Shown in pieces: positions 20,831 through 32,000 of a DNA stretch of 64,000 nucleotides (its first letter is position 1; every line of letters starts with the position of its first letter). The position numbers and the translations under genes were made by a program. Source of the DNA: Palaemon carinicauda (taxonomy: Eukaryota; Arthropoda; Malacostraca; Decapoda; Palaemonidae); assembly GCF_036898095.1 (NCBI RefSeq), contig NC_090746.1, forward strand, positions 52,009,098 through 52,073,097, read 5' to 3'. The notes under the pieces are model-generated. The model was not told where the DNA came from. It worked only from the letters and a program-made list of their open reading frames with translations, and searched no databases.

Positions 20831-21763
20831 AACTTGGATTTACAATAGTGAATATATCATTTAATTTACAATAGAATACTTACCCAAGATGAAAATTCTT
20901 TATATATTTGTCAGAAATATGCTTAAGATACAATCTTTTTTTGTAGCTGTGATAAACCTGCTTAACTGTGTGGTTTCTTTGTACGATAAAATAATGGACT
21001 GAATTCTCTGATAGACAGTATTTTGATGTCAGTGGCAAATGTGATTATATATAATTCCTCGATTAAAATTAAATTTTGCAGAGATTGTAAGGCAGTAGAT
21101 GTAGAATGGGATTTAAAAAAGGAATGTATGACAAGGAGTATGATGAAAATTTTATTTTATCTCCTTAGCAAACATTTACCTGACCTTTGACATTCAGTGT
21201 GTATATTTTATGTTTGTCAAACTGTTGTTGCTTAGGTTGTGACATAGCATCTCCAGTGAAATTAACCTACAAAATTTGAACCAAAGACAGTATAATTTCT
21301 ATTGTAGACATGTAAGTCATTTGTACTGTGTAATTGCTGTAGCCCAGTGATATGGGCTTTCAAATGTATCAGCTAGTCAGTCAATAAACTCAAACCTTGC
21401 CATCTCTCCTTTAAAATCCTGCTGAGACCAGCAGTAACCTTGGTGAAAGATAAAATGTTTCTCTTTTAAATGAAGGATTTTTCATTCAATCTGTAACATA
21501 TAAACTAGAGCATGGGATTTCTAAAAGAAATAATTTAAATGCTAGTAAACTAATACAATGGCCCAAATTAATAAAACCAATCCAATCTAATCTAATGAAT
21601 CTTTGAAGTCCATTACTGATTAGTTTTGGGTTATAAAATCAGACAACCCACAAAGATTACTTTTTTATTCAAATGTTTTGTACTAAATTATTATATTCAT
21701 CATACACTCCCATGAAGTCTAGATTTTGATCTATCCCCTTTATATGTGTGTTTTTTTTTTTCT
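20831..21763. other. Unassigned AT-rich sequence
   Basis: No gene, terminal repeat or RNA is recognised. A T-rich run at about 21750-21760 precedes the tandem duplication. Confidence 0.5.
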
Positions 21764-22410
21764 GGACCCTATTACAGGTCTGTATCCTGCTACTTCTGCA
21801 ACTGTATGTACTGTGTGGTCTCCAAAAAGTGCCATGTGAAAGGCTCAAGCAAAGAATCCAATATGACAAGAAAATACCAAATAAATATTGTCCTCCCTGC
21901 CTGCCCCAGGGCCAGTGTATCAATGTGCATAGCACAAACTTGGGGATTCTAAGTAAGACCTATGGATTCATACTCTGTTGAATCCGTCACAGCTCCTCAT
22001 ATGCTGAAACATAATGGACACAAGGACAATTGAGTCAAGTACATGGTAATAATGCTGATAACCAACACTGGTGCAGGTGGCAAGGCCACCTCTCTGGACC
22101 TTATTACAGGTCTGTATCCTGCTACTTCTGTAACTGTATCGTTTTGAGGTGTTAATGTACTGTGTGGTCTCCAAGAAGTGTCCTGTGAAAGGCTTGAGCA
22201 AAGAATCCAATATGACAAGAAAATATCAAATAAATATTGTCCTCCCTGCCTCAGGGCCAATGTATCAAACTTGGTGATTCTAAGTAAGACCTATGGATTC
22301 ATACTCTGTTGAATCCATCACAGCCCCTCATATGCTGAAACATTGGACACATGATGACATAATGCTGAGAACCAACACTGGTACAGGAGCCAAGGCCACC
22401 TCTCTGCCTG
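21764..22410. repeat. Tandem duplication of a segment of about 331 bp
   Basis: TATTACAGGTCTGTATCCTG at about 21770 recurs at about 22100. The rest of the unit follows in order in both copies: CAAAGAATCCAATATGACAA, ATAAATATTGTCCTCCCTGC, TGGATTCATACTCTGTTGAA and CAACACTGGT-CAGG. The second copy carries an extra short segment (TCGTTTTGAGGTGTTAA) and lacks part of the middle. Open frames across it are short and not conserved between the copies. Confidence 0.85.
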
Positions 22411-22900
22411 TATGCGCTCAACTACCATCTTGTGAATCTGTTGGTAAACGCTTGAGAATTTTCTTTACTGCATGCTTCTAGTACCAGATTGTTAGGTGCC
22501 CAACCAACTTTTAATTCGTGTAAAGTCAACCTTTAAGTAAAGCTAGTTAACAAATGGTTTTGTTATTTGCTATTCTTAGCAATAGAGTTAACAACAATGT
22601 ACCAAATTTTTTGTCTCCCAATGTTGTTTACTTTGGGTTTTTATCCCTTGCCGTTTGAAGTCACATAGTGGTTTTTTCATGACAACATGGAAACAGCTTT
22701 AACTTTAAATGTTTGTCCTTTTCTCTTAACTTTTTTCACGTTTTAACGTTATTGTTCATACTGTGTACAATCTAAGTCCCGGTTCTTAGTTTAAAGCTTG
22801 CGTAGGCGAGAACTGTTTACATTTATTGGCATGCTCCCAATACATTCTGATTTCTTTTTTTCATGTCTGTTTCATTAGTGATTAGGTTTAGTATACAATA
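22411..22900. other. Unassigned AT-rich sequence
   Basis: No feature is recognised between the tandem duplication and the left end of DIRS copy B. Confidence 0.5.
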
Positions 22901-23265
22901 TTTTTGGGCTCAAGCCATGACGTGCTGATGGAAGGTTCCTTCAGTAGCTTCCTAAGGGTATATATAACTACAGTAGATATTCCCAGAGAATTAAACTAAA
23001 GGTTTCACTGAATTCTAACTTCTGGCACGAGTACCCATAAGGTTTCCCTTTAGGATATCGTATAATAACAGGGGACGTATGCTTGACACGCCACATAGCT
23101 ATCTGCACCCTACATAGCGTTTACGCTTCGATGGGGAAGTGTGGCAAGTATGGGAGGAGCCGTTACAAAACTCTCCTCCTGTGTTACTGTTACGGTACTC
23201 GGCGACATCACATCCGGCCGCCATGTTGGATTGATGCCGCCAGAGCGCACTTTCCTCATTCCTTC
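22901..23265. repeat. DIRS copy B left inverted terminal repeat
   Basis: Reverse complement of 37681-38020, including the copy-specific GCCGCCAGAGCGCACTTTCC segment that copy C lacks. The two repeats of one copy match each other better than those of other copies. Confidence 0.9.
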
Positions 23266-23322
23266 GCTTGTAGCGTATATGACTAGGTGCTTTTTTTCCT
23301 AGTTTTCGCTAAGTGATTCATA

Positions 23323-23382
23323 ATGTCACAATCTTCTGCCTCGCCTTCTTCTGGAAAGTTGAGTACCATATTCTTGTATTGT
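23323..23382 (+). CDS. Putative leader exon of DIRS copy B gag
   Basis: Twenty codons read MSQSSASPSSGKLSTIFLYC, ending exactly where copy C has a GTAAAT donor. Here the sequence is TTGT|ATAAAT, so the donor GT is mutated to AT. The 60-base length would join in phase with the gag exon at 25596. Evidence is conservation with copies A and C. Confidence 0.5.
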
Positions 23383-25595
23383 ATAAATAAGCTCTTGCCG
23401 TAAAGTAACGTCTTTTTATCTTAAAATACTGTGTTTTGTGGCGGAGCTGTGCCTCGACCGGAGGCGTCATCCCTGACGCTGCTGTTCGCCTCGCATCCTT
23501 TATTTAGTTAGTCTGAACAGCCTTCCCGGTCTTATAACTAATTATCAGTATTAGTTATTTAGTCTTCATTGCTAGGAATTAGTTATGTTATGCCGAACGT
23601 ATTCATTTCGGCGAGTGTAGGTAGCCGATCCTCATGCTAGCTTGCTTGCCTAGCCCCTAGGCTCGATAGCCTAGGCGTTTTCGCTTACTTTCATGCATGA
23701 TATAATAAGTGTTCCTAGTGTTAAATTATGAAATTAAGATATAGGCGTTTATACATATAAGATTCAGTGATTGCACATATGTTTTTGCCTTCTAGGAAGT
23801 ATACAAGGGGTTTCGGTGATCTTGGTAGTCGACTCCCTTGCCCCCAACCTAACACTAGGGCTCTTGTATACTTTCTCACCTCCCCAGTTACCTTACCCAA
23901 GGTAATCTCCTCCCTCTGAGGTAGCCTAGGCTACATCCTAGTCCTCCTTACCTTGAATCGCATTCGGGTAAGGTTAGGCTAGGATTTTCTTTCCCCACTC
24001 CTTGCCATAGTACATGTGCTGTGAGTTTGGGACAGAACCTCAGAGTACCAGTCGTTTGCCCCCAGCTATCCCATTAGGAGAATGTACTCTCCTTCTGGTC
24101 CCTGCTGGTGGGTGAAGGTTGGGGGGGCTCTGCCCTTCCCCCTAGTCCACACTTGGTTGGGTTAAGACCCTTCCTCCCTGTTGTTTAGTGACTTGTCCTA
24201 CCCCTGTCTTTCCTAGTTAGGAGGACTTGCTCCCCTAGCCTAGGTTAGGCAGTCCAAGGGGATTCTGTTTCTTTATAGTTTAGGACAGTACACTAGTGCT
24301 GTACCTTCTCTATGCTAACCTATCCTAGGCTGGAGAATGAATTCTTCCTATACCTGGATAGTGCTAGCCCTGAACAGAATCCCCACCACTGGGAGTGCCA
24401 GTGGGTGCTGCCCTCCTCCTACACTCCTCCTCAGGACCCTCACCCCTCCCCCCTCTGTCCTTTATTGTTGGCCTAGCCATCACACCTCTGTCCGCCGTCC
24501 TACAACTTCCCCACGTGCCGGTGGGTTGTCGGTCCTTTCTCTGGTTAGCCCGGACTGCTATGCCTCCCACATATAGTCGAACTATGGGTTAGCATACGTC
24601 AGGTCAGTCTGCCGGCGGAAGACCTCTCTGTCTTAGAGTGTTCTTGGGTCCTCCCTTGGGCCGCCACCTGCAACTTGAGCCGGCTGCCGGCTCTGTTGCG
24701 ACTGGATGAAAGGTTGCTACCCTCTCCCTTTCATTTGAACACTCCTCTCTCTCTATCAGTGCCGGTCCACTGCCGCCTCCACACTGCCGGCGAAAGCCGT
24801 CAGTGTCTCCTGGTATCCTCTCTGTCTCATTGATTGACGTCAGTATTGGAATACCTTTGCCGGTCAATTGCCAGTTGCCGGGGGCCGCTGACTTGCCGGC
24901 GATCTGCCATCACACAGAGGTGTCGCCCTATCTCTGCTGCATAGACTGCTGGCTTGGAAAGGTTTCCCCTTGATGGAGATTTGCCGGCGCCCGGCGCGCT
25001 TCCGGCATTCCGTCATGCTGCCGGAGCCATCTAATCATATCTCTGCAGTGGACAGTCACTTCTCCCCCTGCCGGCCCAGTGCCGGCAGTGACTACTGTAC
25101 AGCTATAGATGATAGCCAGTACATCTATGGTATAGTACATACCTTAGACTGAAAACTATTGTGTATAGTTGTGCTGTAAATTCTTCCAGCATACTCGGTG
25201 CATCCATGCGCAGTCCCTTGCCGAGACCTTACCTGAATAGGGAGAATTCGTTCTCTCCCTTTTCTTCTATACTGAATGAATTCAGTTTTCCCCCCTCTCA
25301 CTGTATCTAATTACCTGGAGGAAGTCTAGGCTTTGCTCATCCAATGCGGATGTTTCTTCCTCCTATTAAGGCTCATGAGGAGCCCTAGAATTAGTTATGG
25401 TGTGGGGTCATGGCAATTGACTGGGCAGGTTGCACAAGTATGTGTCTTTCCTGCCTCTTTTCCAGCTTACCGATCCTAAGCTTACACGTGAAAAGGTATC
25501 TTATAAGTTTTTATAACTTTAATACTAATCTAAGATTACTGTAAGTCATGACTGTTATTGACTGCCACATACTCATTTGCCTCTTTCTTTTACAG
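23383..25595 (+). other. Putative intron of DIRS copy B, GCCGGC-rich in its 3' half
   Basis: A 2.2 kb non-coding stretch ending TTTCTTTTACAG before GAGGAG. The segment at about 24600-25090 has many GCCGGC words, and CCTAGGCTA-type words are frequent at 23640-24330. The order of landmarks is shared with copy C. No conserved reading frame is seen. Confidence 0.5.
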
Positions 25596-26479
25596 GAGGA
25601 GTACCTACAGTGTGAGAGCGCTTTCTGCAGCGTTCGCCGCCCTGATTTCTACGGCCACCTGGCGTGCCGAACCCACGCCAGCTGTTCCATCGCCCGAGGG
25701 AATCTTCGATATTGGGACCCGCAGGTCTGCACCGTCTCCAAGAACCTCCCTCAATGAGGCGTTCGACAACCCTCCGTCAACGGAGGCCAGGGACATCGCC
25801 CGAGAGAAACTGCGCAAGTGGGTGCATGGTTTCCAAAAGAACGCCACTGGGCCTTATCTCCCAAATGAGAAGATGAGAGCCTTGCTCTTTCCTAAGGCAT
25901 CTGCGGATGCTGTCATTCCCAAGGCTGAGATCCCGGACGTTTCGGACGCTCTCCAAGACTGTCATCTTGACGAAGTGGAGAGGATGTCAGATGTGTCGGA
26001 CACTACTGAAAGGACCCTGATGGTTGAGGGTCAAGAAGAGGAGGAGCATGTGGAGACTCCTGACTCCGAGGGCGAGATCGCCCGCGCCCCCTCTGTTTCT
26101 TCCGTTGCAATATCGGAACCTGTCCCCTCTACCTCCGCCACCCCAGTACCTGCAGTGGTGGGCACCCAGGATAGCCTCCAAGCCTTGGTGGCACTCTTGG
26201 ATGAGAGGTTCCGCCAGGGACATGCGGACCTTAAGAGGGAGATCCTGCGTCTGTCGAAACAGACGCCGAAGAAGATCAGTGTCAAAGATCTTCCCCCCTG
26301 CTCAGTGACCAACCCATGATGGCATGCAGAACACATGCCCATCACGAGCGGACGTATTGTTGTTAATTTGTTCTCTTCATTTATTTATTTCCTTATTTCC
26401 TTTCCTCACTGGGCTATTTTTCCCCGTTGGAGCCCCTGGGCTTATAGCATCTTGCTTTTCCAACTAGGGTTGTAGCTTG

Positions 26480-26510
<31 letters not shown>

Positions 26511-27639
26511 GGTGCCGTCCCCCTTGAAGAGGTGGAGTTCTGGCCTAGTTTTAAAGCCTACCCGGACTGTTACATACGTCTCAAGTCCGAGCCAGTCTCC
26601 AAGGAGGAGACCGAGCCTGAAGAGGTCATCGTAATTGACCACGCTAAGGCTCAAGCTCTTTTAGCCGACTGCCTCAAGAGCAGGGGCTACACCAACTCCA
26701 CGGTGCCGGCACTAAGCAAGAAGCACCCATCCTTTCTTGCTCCTGCCACCATGGTCTTTCCTTTCGCCGAAAAGTCCTTGCTGGCAGTGCTGAAGGCGGT
26801 GGAGGAAGAAAAACTCTACCCTATATTGGAGGAATGTAGGCCTCTCTCCCTCGCCCTCCCTCCCGCCGACAAAATCTGGAAAGATATCCAGTTAACTTTC
26901 TCGGTAGGAAAGTTGGAGGCTGACGTCGCGGGATGGCAGTTTAACGAGAACCTCCCCAAGCTCACCGAGTACCTTCTGCGTCGGGAGCAAGACACAAAAG
27001 AGAGGCTGGCTGCCTCTCTGTCTCTTCAAGAGCAGCTTGAGACAATGGCCGGGGACATTCGGGTCCCAGGCTTCTACATGGTTCTCGCGAAGACCCACCT
27101 TGCCACCTTGACGAAGGACTTATACAGCTTCATCAAGGCCCGGAGAGCCTGTAGAGAATTCGTGTTTGCGGATGCCACCATCAAGCACGAACCCCGGAAA
27201 CTGATTTCCTCCAACATTTGGGGTAAATATCTCTTTCCTAACGACCTCGTGAAAGAGATCGTTGACAGAGCCGCCACCGAGAACCGGAACCTTCTCAACA
27301 AGTGGGGCATGTCACAAAAGAGGAAATCTTCTCAGGATGAGGGCCCCCAACCTAAAAAGAAGTCGAACAAGCCCCGACCCAGCAGGGCCAGGCTAAACGC
27401 CAGTTTATGGCACCCGCTACTCCCCAGTTGGTGGCTCAGCCACAACAGACATTTCAGTTGGTTCCTCAGCCGGTGGTGGCTCAGTCACCAGTCTTCACAC
27501 CAGCCTATGAAAGACAGTCCTCTACTTTTCGCCCCAAGGGTAGAGGCTCCGGCAAAGACTCCTCTCGACGTCCATAGGGAGAGGAGGGAGGGGAGCCAGC
27601 GGCCGAGGTGGAAAATCCTCGGGAAACCAGAAGCAATGA
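25596..27639 (+). pseudogene. DIRS copy B gag-like ORF (broken, with repeat insertion)
   Basis: The N-terminus reads EEYLQCESAFCSVRRPDFYG, HLACRTHASC and YWDPQVCT, then shifts frame near 25750. The next part runs through EARDIAREKLRKWVHGFQK, an acidic linker, and KKISVKDLPPCSVTNP to a TGA where related copies read NPW. A SINE-like repeat at 26358-26511 then replaces a few bases. The frame resumes with LEEVEFWPSFKAYPDCYIRL through SNIWGKYLFP to KKKSNKPRP, shifts near 27390, and ends in a Gly/Arg-rich region with TGA at 27637-27639. This protein would package element RNA; this copy cannot make it whole. Confidence 0.78.
26358..26511 (+). repeat. Short dispersed repeat with (AAT)n tail inserted in DIRS B gag
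   Basis: Contains CCTCACTGGGCTATTT, GGAGCC, GGGCTTATAGCATC and TTCCAACTAGGGTTGTAGCT, followed by (AAT)n (26487-26511). The same block forms the 3' end of the longer repeats at 47653-48308 and 49523-50056. Copy C gag has no insertion at the corresponding point (about 41980), so this came in after copies B and C separated. The microsatellite tail suggests a retroposed SINE or a 5'-truncated LINE tail. Confidence 0.8.
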
Positions 27640-27640
27640 A

Positions 27641-29426
27641 ATGTTTCCAGTGGGAGGAAGACTCCGCCACTTTCAGGATCGTTGGACCTTCGATCCTTGG
27701 GCTCACAGCATCAGCAAGAAGGGACTAGGGTGGAGCTGGGTAACACCACCTCCAACCTTCTACCAATTCTTCCAACACTCCACCTCTGTCCTGGAAGAAT
27801 ACGTCCTAGAACTCTTGAACAAGAAGGTGATTAAGAGGGTACAGTCCACCAGGTTCCAGGGAAGACTCTTCTGTGTTCCCAAGAAGGACTCCGACAAACT
27901 CGAGTCATTCTGGACTTGTCCCCTCTCAACAAGTTCATAGTGAACAACAAATTCAAGATGCTGACCCTTCAACATATAAGAGCCCTACTACCTCACGAGG
28001 CTTACACGGTCTCAATAGACCTGGCGGACGCCTACTGGCACATTCCAATGAATCACTAGGCTTCCTCCTACCTAGGATTCAAGCTTCAAAGAAGGAAGTA
28101 CACTTTCAGGGCCATGCCCTTCGGACTCAACATAGCCCCAAGAATCTTCACGAAGCTCGCAGACACGATCGTCCAACAGCAACGCCTACAAGGCGTCCAG
28201 GTGATGGCTTACCTAGACGACTGGCTGGTTTGGGCAGCATCCTCAGAAGAATGCTTGCGTGCATCCAGAAAGGTGACCCAGTTCCTGGAACATCTGGGTT
28301 TCAAATGATCACCAAAAAGTCTCGACTGTCTCCAGCTCAGAAGTTCCAATGGCTGGGAATCCCTTGGAACCTTAAGTCACACCGTCTTTCCATCCCTCTG
28401 AAGAAAAGGAAGGAAATAGCGGGATCTGTTAAGAGACTTGTAAAATCCAAACGGATTTCAAGACGACAACAGGAACAGGTGCTCGGCTCCCTCCAGTTCA
28501 CCACAGTGACAGACCCAGTGCTACGAGCATAGCTAAAAGATGCATCGGGAGTCTGGAGAAGACACGCATCCATCGCTCGAAGAGATCTCAAGAGACCTCT
28601 GCCAACCAGGCTTCGCTCACTCCTCAAGCCACGGTCGGAGGCAAAGAACCTGAGAAGATCAGTTCCTCTTCAGCCACCACCTCCGTCGGTCATTATCCAC
28701 ACGGATGCCTCGCTAGAAGGATGGGGGGGTCACTCCCATCAGCGACAAGTTCAGGGAACATGGTCTCCCCTATTCAATACGTTTCACATCAACATCTTGG
28801 AGGCCATGGCGGTTCTTCGTACTCTGAAGAGACTGTCTCCACGTCCCTCGGTCCACATCTGTCTAACTCTGGACAGGGCCATTGTGGTCAGATGTCTCAA
28901 CCGTCAGGGCTCAAGATCGCCCCAACTCAACCAAGTTTTACTGCCCATCTTCCGCTTAGCGGACAAGAAGAGATGGCACCTCTCAGCAGTTCACCTGCAA
29001 GGATTCCGCAATGTGACAGCGGACGCTCTATCGAGGACAACCCCAATAGAGTCGGAATGGTTCCTAGACACAGAATCATTCTCCTTCATCTCCCGTCAAG
29101 TCCCGGAACTTCAGATCGACCTCTTCGCGACGAGCGACAACAAGCAACTTCCTCTTTACGTGGCCCCATACGAGGACGCCTGTGCGGAAGCGGTGAACGC
29201 CATGTCCCTGGACTGGAACAGATGGTCCAAGATTTACCTGTTCCCTCCACCCAACCTTCTGCTGAAAGTCCTCACCAAGCTGAGAACCTTCAAAGGAACA
29301 GCAGCCCTAGTGGCACCCAAGTGGCCCCGGAGCAACTGGTTCCCTCTAATCTTGGAGTTACGACCCATGCTGATCCCTCTGCCAGACCCAGTTTTCTCTC
29401 TTCGCTTCATCAAGGAAAACCTGTGA
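27641..29426 (+). pseudogene. DIRS copy B RT / RNase H / MT-like ORF (broken)
   Basis: ATG 27641 follows the gag TGA by one base, as in copy A. The RT begins MFPVGGRLRHFQDRWTFDPW and a one-base loss near 27905 shifts the frame. RT motifs continue with VSIDLADAYWHIP, FRAMPFGLNIAPRIF and MAYLDDWLVWAAS (catalytic YLDD, about 28210). There are stops near 28058 and 28306 and further shifts. RNase H motifs ICLTLDRAIVVRC and NVTADALSR lie at 28850-29030. The distal MT-like region reads LFATSDNKQLPLYVAPYEDA and YLFPPPNLL. The frame closes at 29426 within the recombinase. Confidence 0.85.
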
Positions 29427-30391
29427 CCTTCATCTCCTGATTTTCTCTCCCTAGCCGTGAAGAAGAGGTTTGGGATCTCGAAGAAATGTTTAGACTTCCT
29501 AGAAGAATACAAATCAAAGTCTACCAGAAGGCAATACGAGTCATCCTGGAAGAAATGGGTGTCCTTTGTCAAGGCTAAAAATCCTACAGAAAACTCTATA
29601 GACTTTTGTCTGTCCTTCATTCACCTTCATGGACAAGGCTTGGCAGCCAACACGATTTCCACTTGTAAATCTGCCTTGACAAGACCATTACTTTATGCCT
29701 TCCAGATAGACCTGTCCAACGACATCTTTAACAAGCTGCCAAAGGCAAGTGCTAGACTTCGTCCTGCACCCCCACCGAGACCCATCTCCTGGTCTCTTGA
29801 TAAGGTGCTCCATTTTGCCTCTAGTCTGGACAATGAGTCTTGCCCTCTGAAAGACTTGACTCAAAAAGTGATTTTCCTTTTTGCTCTCGCCTCGGGAGCC
29901 CGAGTCGGTGAAATAGTGGCCTTATCTAGAGAAGAGGGCCAGATACAGTTCGCCGAGACAGGTGAACTTACCCACTTCCCTGACCCAACGTTTCTCGCCA
30001 AGAATGAACTTCCCACCAAAAGGTGGGGCCCCTGGAGAATCTGCCCTCTGAAGGAAGATGTCTCTCTATGCCCAGTGGAGAGTCTAAAGGTCTATCTTCG
30101 AAGAACTTCAGACTGGCAGAGGACAGCTTTTTAAAGAAGAAACATCAGGATCTGATTTGTCACTCAAATAACTAAGGGCAAAGAGCGGATCCTGACAGTA
30201 CACCCGCAGGTCATGATCCCAGGAAAGTCGCCTCTTCCCTAAACTTTATCCAAGCAATGGATTTCGAAAGTCTTCGATCTTTCACAGGCTGGAAATCCTC
30301 AAGAGTGTTTTTCAAACATTTTGCGAAGCAGGTGCACGAGTTGAAGCGTTACGTGGTAGCAGCAGGTAGTGTGTTAAAGCCTGCTGCTTAG
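29222..30391 (+). pseudogene. DIRS copy B tyrosine recombinase, Tyr nucleophile replaced by Phe
   Basis: The conserved start MVQDLPVPSTQPSAESP overlaps the RT frame. A deletion near 29395 shifts the frame before the core-binding domain (FLEEYKSKSTRRQYESSWKK). The first catalytic Arg is in ASGARVGEIVAL and the box HDPRK is intact near 30212. A frameshift near 30110 and a loss near 30180 remove the segment before HDPRK. In WKSSRVFFKHF the residue ten positions after Trp is Phe (TTT at 30320-30322), where copies A and C have Tyr. This copy could not perform strand transfer even without its frame breaks. Confidence 0.85.
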
Positions 30392-31049
30392 TGCTGCGCA
30401 GAACAGTGAGTTATTCGGGAATCTAACTCAACGGGTGCCTGTGTTGACCCTAGTGCGAAACATAGTGATTTTAAGTGCCACCTGGTGACACTAAGAACTG
30501 TTCTTCTACAAAGTTGAAGTAACATAGACAAGAACACGTGTGCCACATGTTTTCGGACATGCAGTGTATATAAGACTTTCTAAAAGACTTTATAGTTCCC
30601 TTGGAACTTATGTGTGTAATGGCAAGTTCTTCCTTTACAGATTCCACACCCACATCTTCTGTTGTCTTTAGTCTATGTTTGTTAACTACATTTTATTGAA
30701 ATTTACCTATTTCATATTAATTCTAAAATTTTATTGAATATAATAGAATTTTTCGTTACCATATGCGTCTCATTTCACCCTAACATATGAAATAAAATAC
30801 TGTTAGAGAATTTTATTATCCTTATTATTTGAACATTATTATAATCTATGTTATAATATTGCTTCTACTTGATGCATACTCACCTAGGAAAAAAGTAAAA
30901 TTGTTCCAATACAATTACTTAACTTCCCTGATCTGTCCACGAGACCGGCAAGATCTTCGACTACAGGTGAGTTTCTTCATCAAGTAAACTTCAAGATGTT
31001 CCTTACGTCCAAATAGGACTTCCCTGCCGGGGGGGGGCACGAAGCAATA
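30392..31049 (+). other. DIRS copy B 3' non-coding region, left of the nested insertion
   Basis: Aligns with 45957-46590 of copy C and contains no gene. It stops at GAAGCAATA, where the Tigger/pogo element begins, and resumes at 37374 (ACATGGTCTATGC). The poly(A)-signal position of the other copies is degenerate here. Confidence 0.7.
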
Positions 31050-31075
31050 CAGTGAGCCCTCGCTACTTCGCGGTT
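31050..31075 (+). repeat. Left terminal inverted repeat of nested Tigger/pogo
   Basis: CAGTGAGCCCTCGCTACTTC pairs imperfectly with the right end (37346-37371), which reads, inverted, CAGTGAGCCCTCGTTTATCG. The first 13 bases are identical. Confidence 0.9.
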
Positions 31076-31543
31076 CGACCATCGCGGATTCACCACTTTG
31101 CGGGTTTTTTCATAACCCATACTGTATATATAAACATATCGCGGATTTTCCGGAAATTTCGAAAATACCGCGATATCTGAAGACCCAAATACGATATTTC
31201 GTTACCAGTAATTCCATTAATACTGTAATTAGTAATATCTGCTCTTACTGATTGTTCATTGCATTACATATGACATATAATTCAGTACAGAAAGAAATAA
31301 AACACGAAAAGAGAATGTGATCATACGATAATTCAGTATACAGTACGTAGTAAAATTAAATCGAACATGAAACGCAAATCAGATGCAGTCATACCATATT
31401 AGAATGGTGTAAGGCTGCTGATGGCTACTACTGTACTACAAATGTAATGGATGTGCATCTTTTCCATGAATCTTTTGTATGTATACGTACGTAGTACTGC
31501 ATCCAATAATATTCTTTTGTTGCAAAAATCACATCTCGAATAA

Positions 31544-31549
<6 letters not shown>

Positions 31550-31580
<31 letters not shown>

Positions 31581-31718
31581 CCTACAACAAAACAAGCGTA
31601 AAATAGCGTACGTAAAGTTGTATTATTATTATTATTATTATTATTGTTGTTGTTATTAAAATTATTATTGTTATTATTATTATTATTATTATCATTATTA
31701 TTATTATTATTATTATCA

Positions 31719-31749
<31 letters not shown>
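31550..31749. repeat. (GA)n and (ATT)n microsatellites
   Basis: A GA run at about 31550-31575 and an ATT-rich array with GTT and ATC variants at about 31620-31749, both inside the nested Tigger/pogo left of its transposase. Poly-Asn open frames on the minus strand are artefacts. Confidence 0.93.
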
Positions 31750-32000
31750 CTGTATACGTAGGGTACCTTGTACTTTGAATTGGTAACCTACGTAGCATAT
31801 AAGATGGATTGTGATTGTTTCCAACGCTGATAGATGACGAATCAGAACCCAAGTTTTGTAATCTAGCCTGTGATTGGTGTTTTGACCGCTTCTCCAACCC
31901 GCAGCATCTTTTCGCGGTCACTTTGTCTCCCGCCGTATCGCTGTGTAGATGTTGTTAAGTTATTGTGAACTTTAATCTGTGCTGTATGTGACTGTTTTAA

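Noticed and set aside
31529..31921. Poly-Asn protein on the minus strand
   Set aside because: This is translation of the (ATT)n microsatellite.
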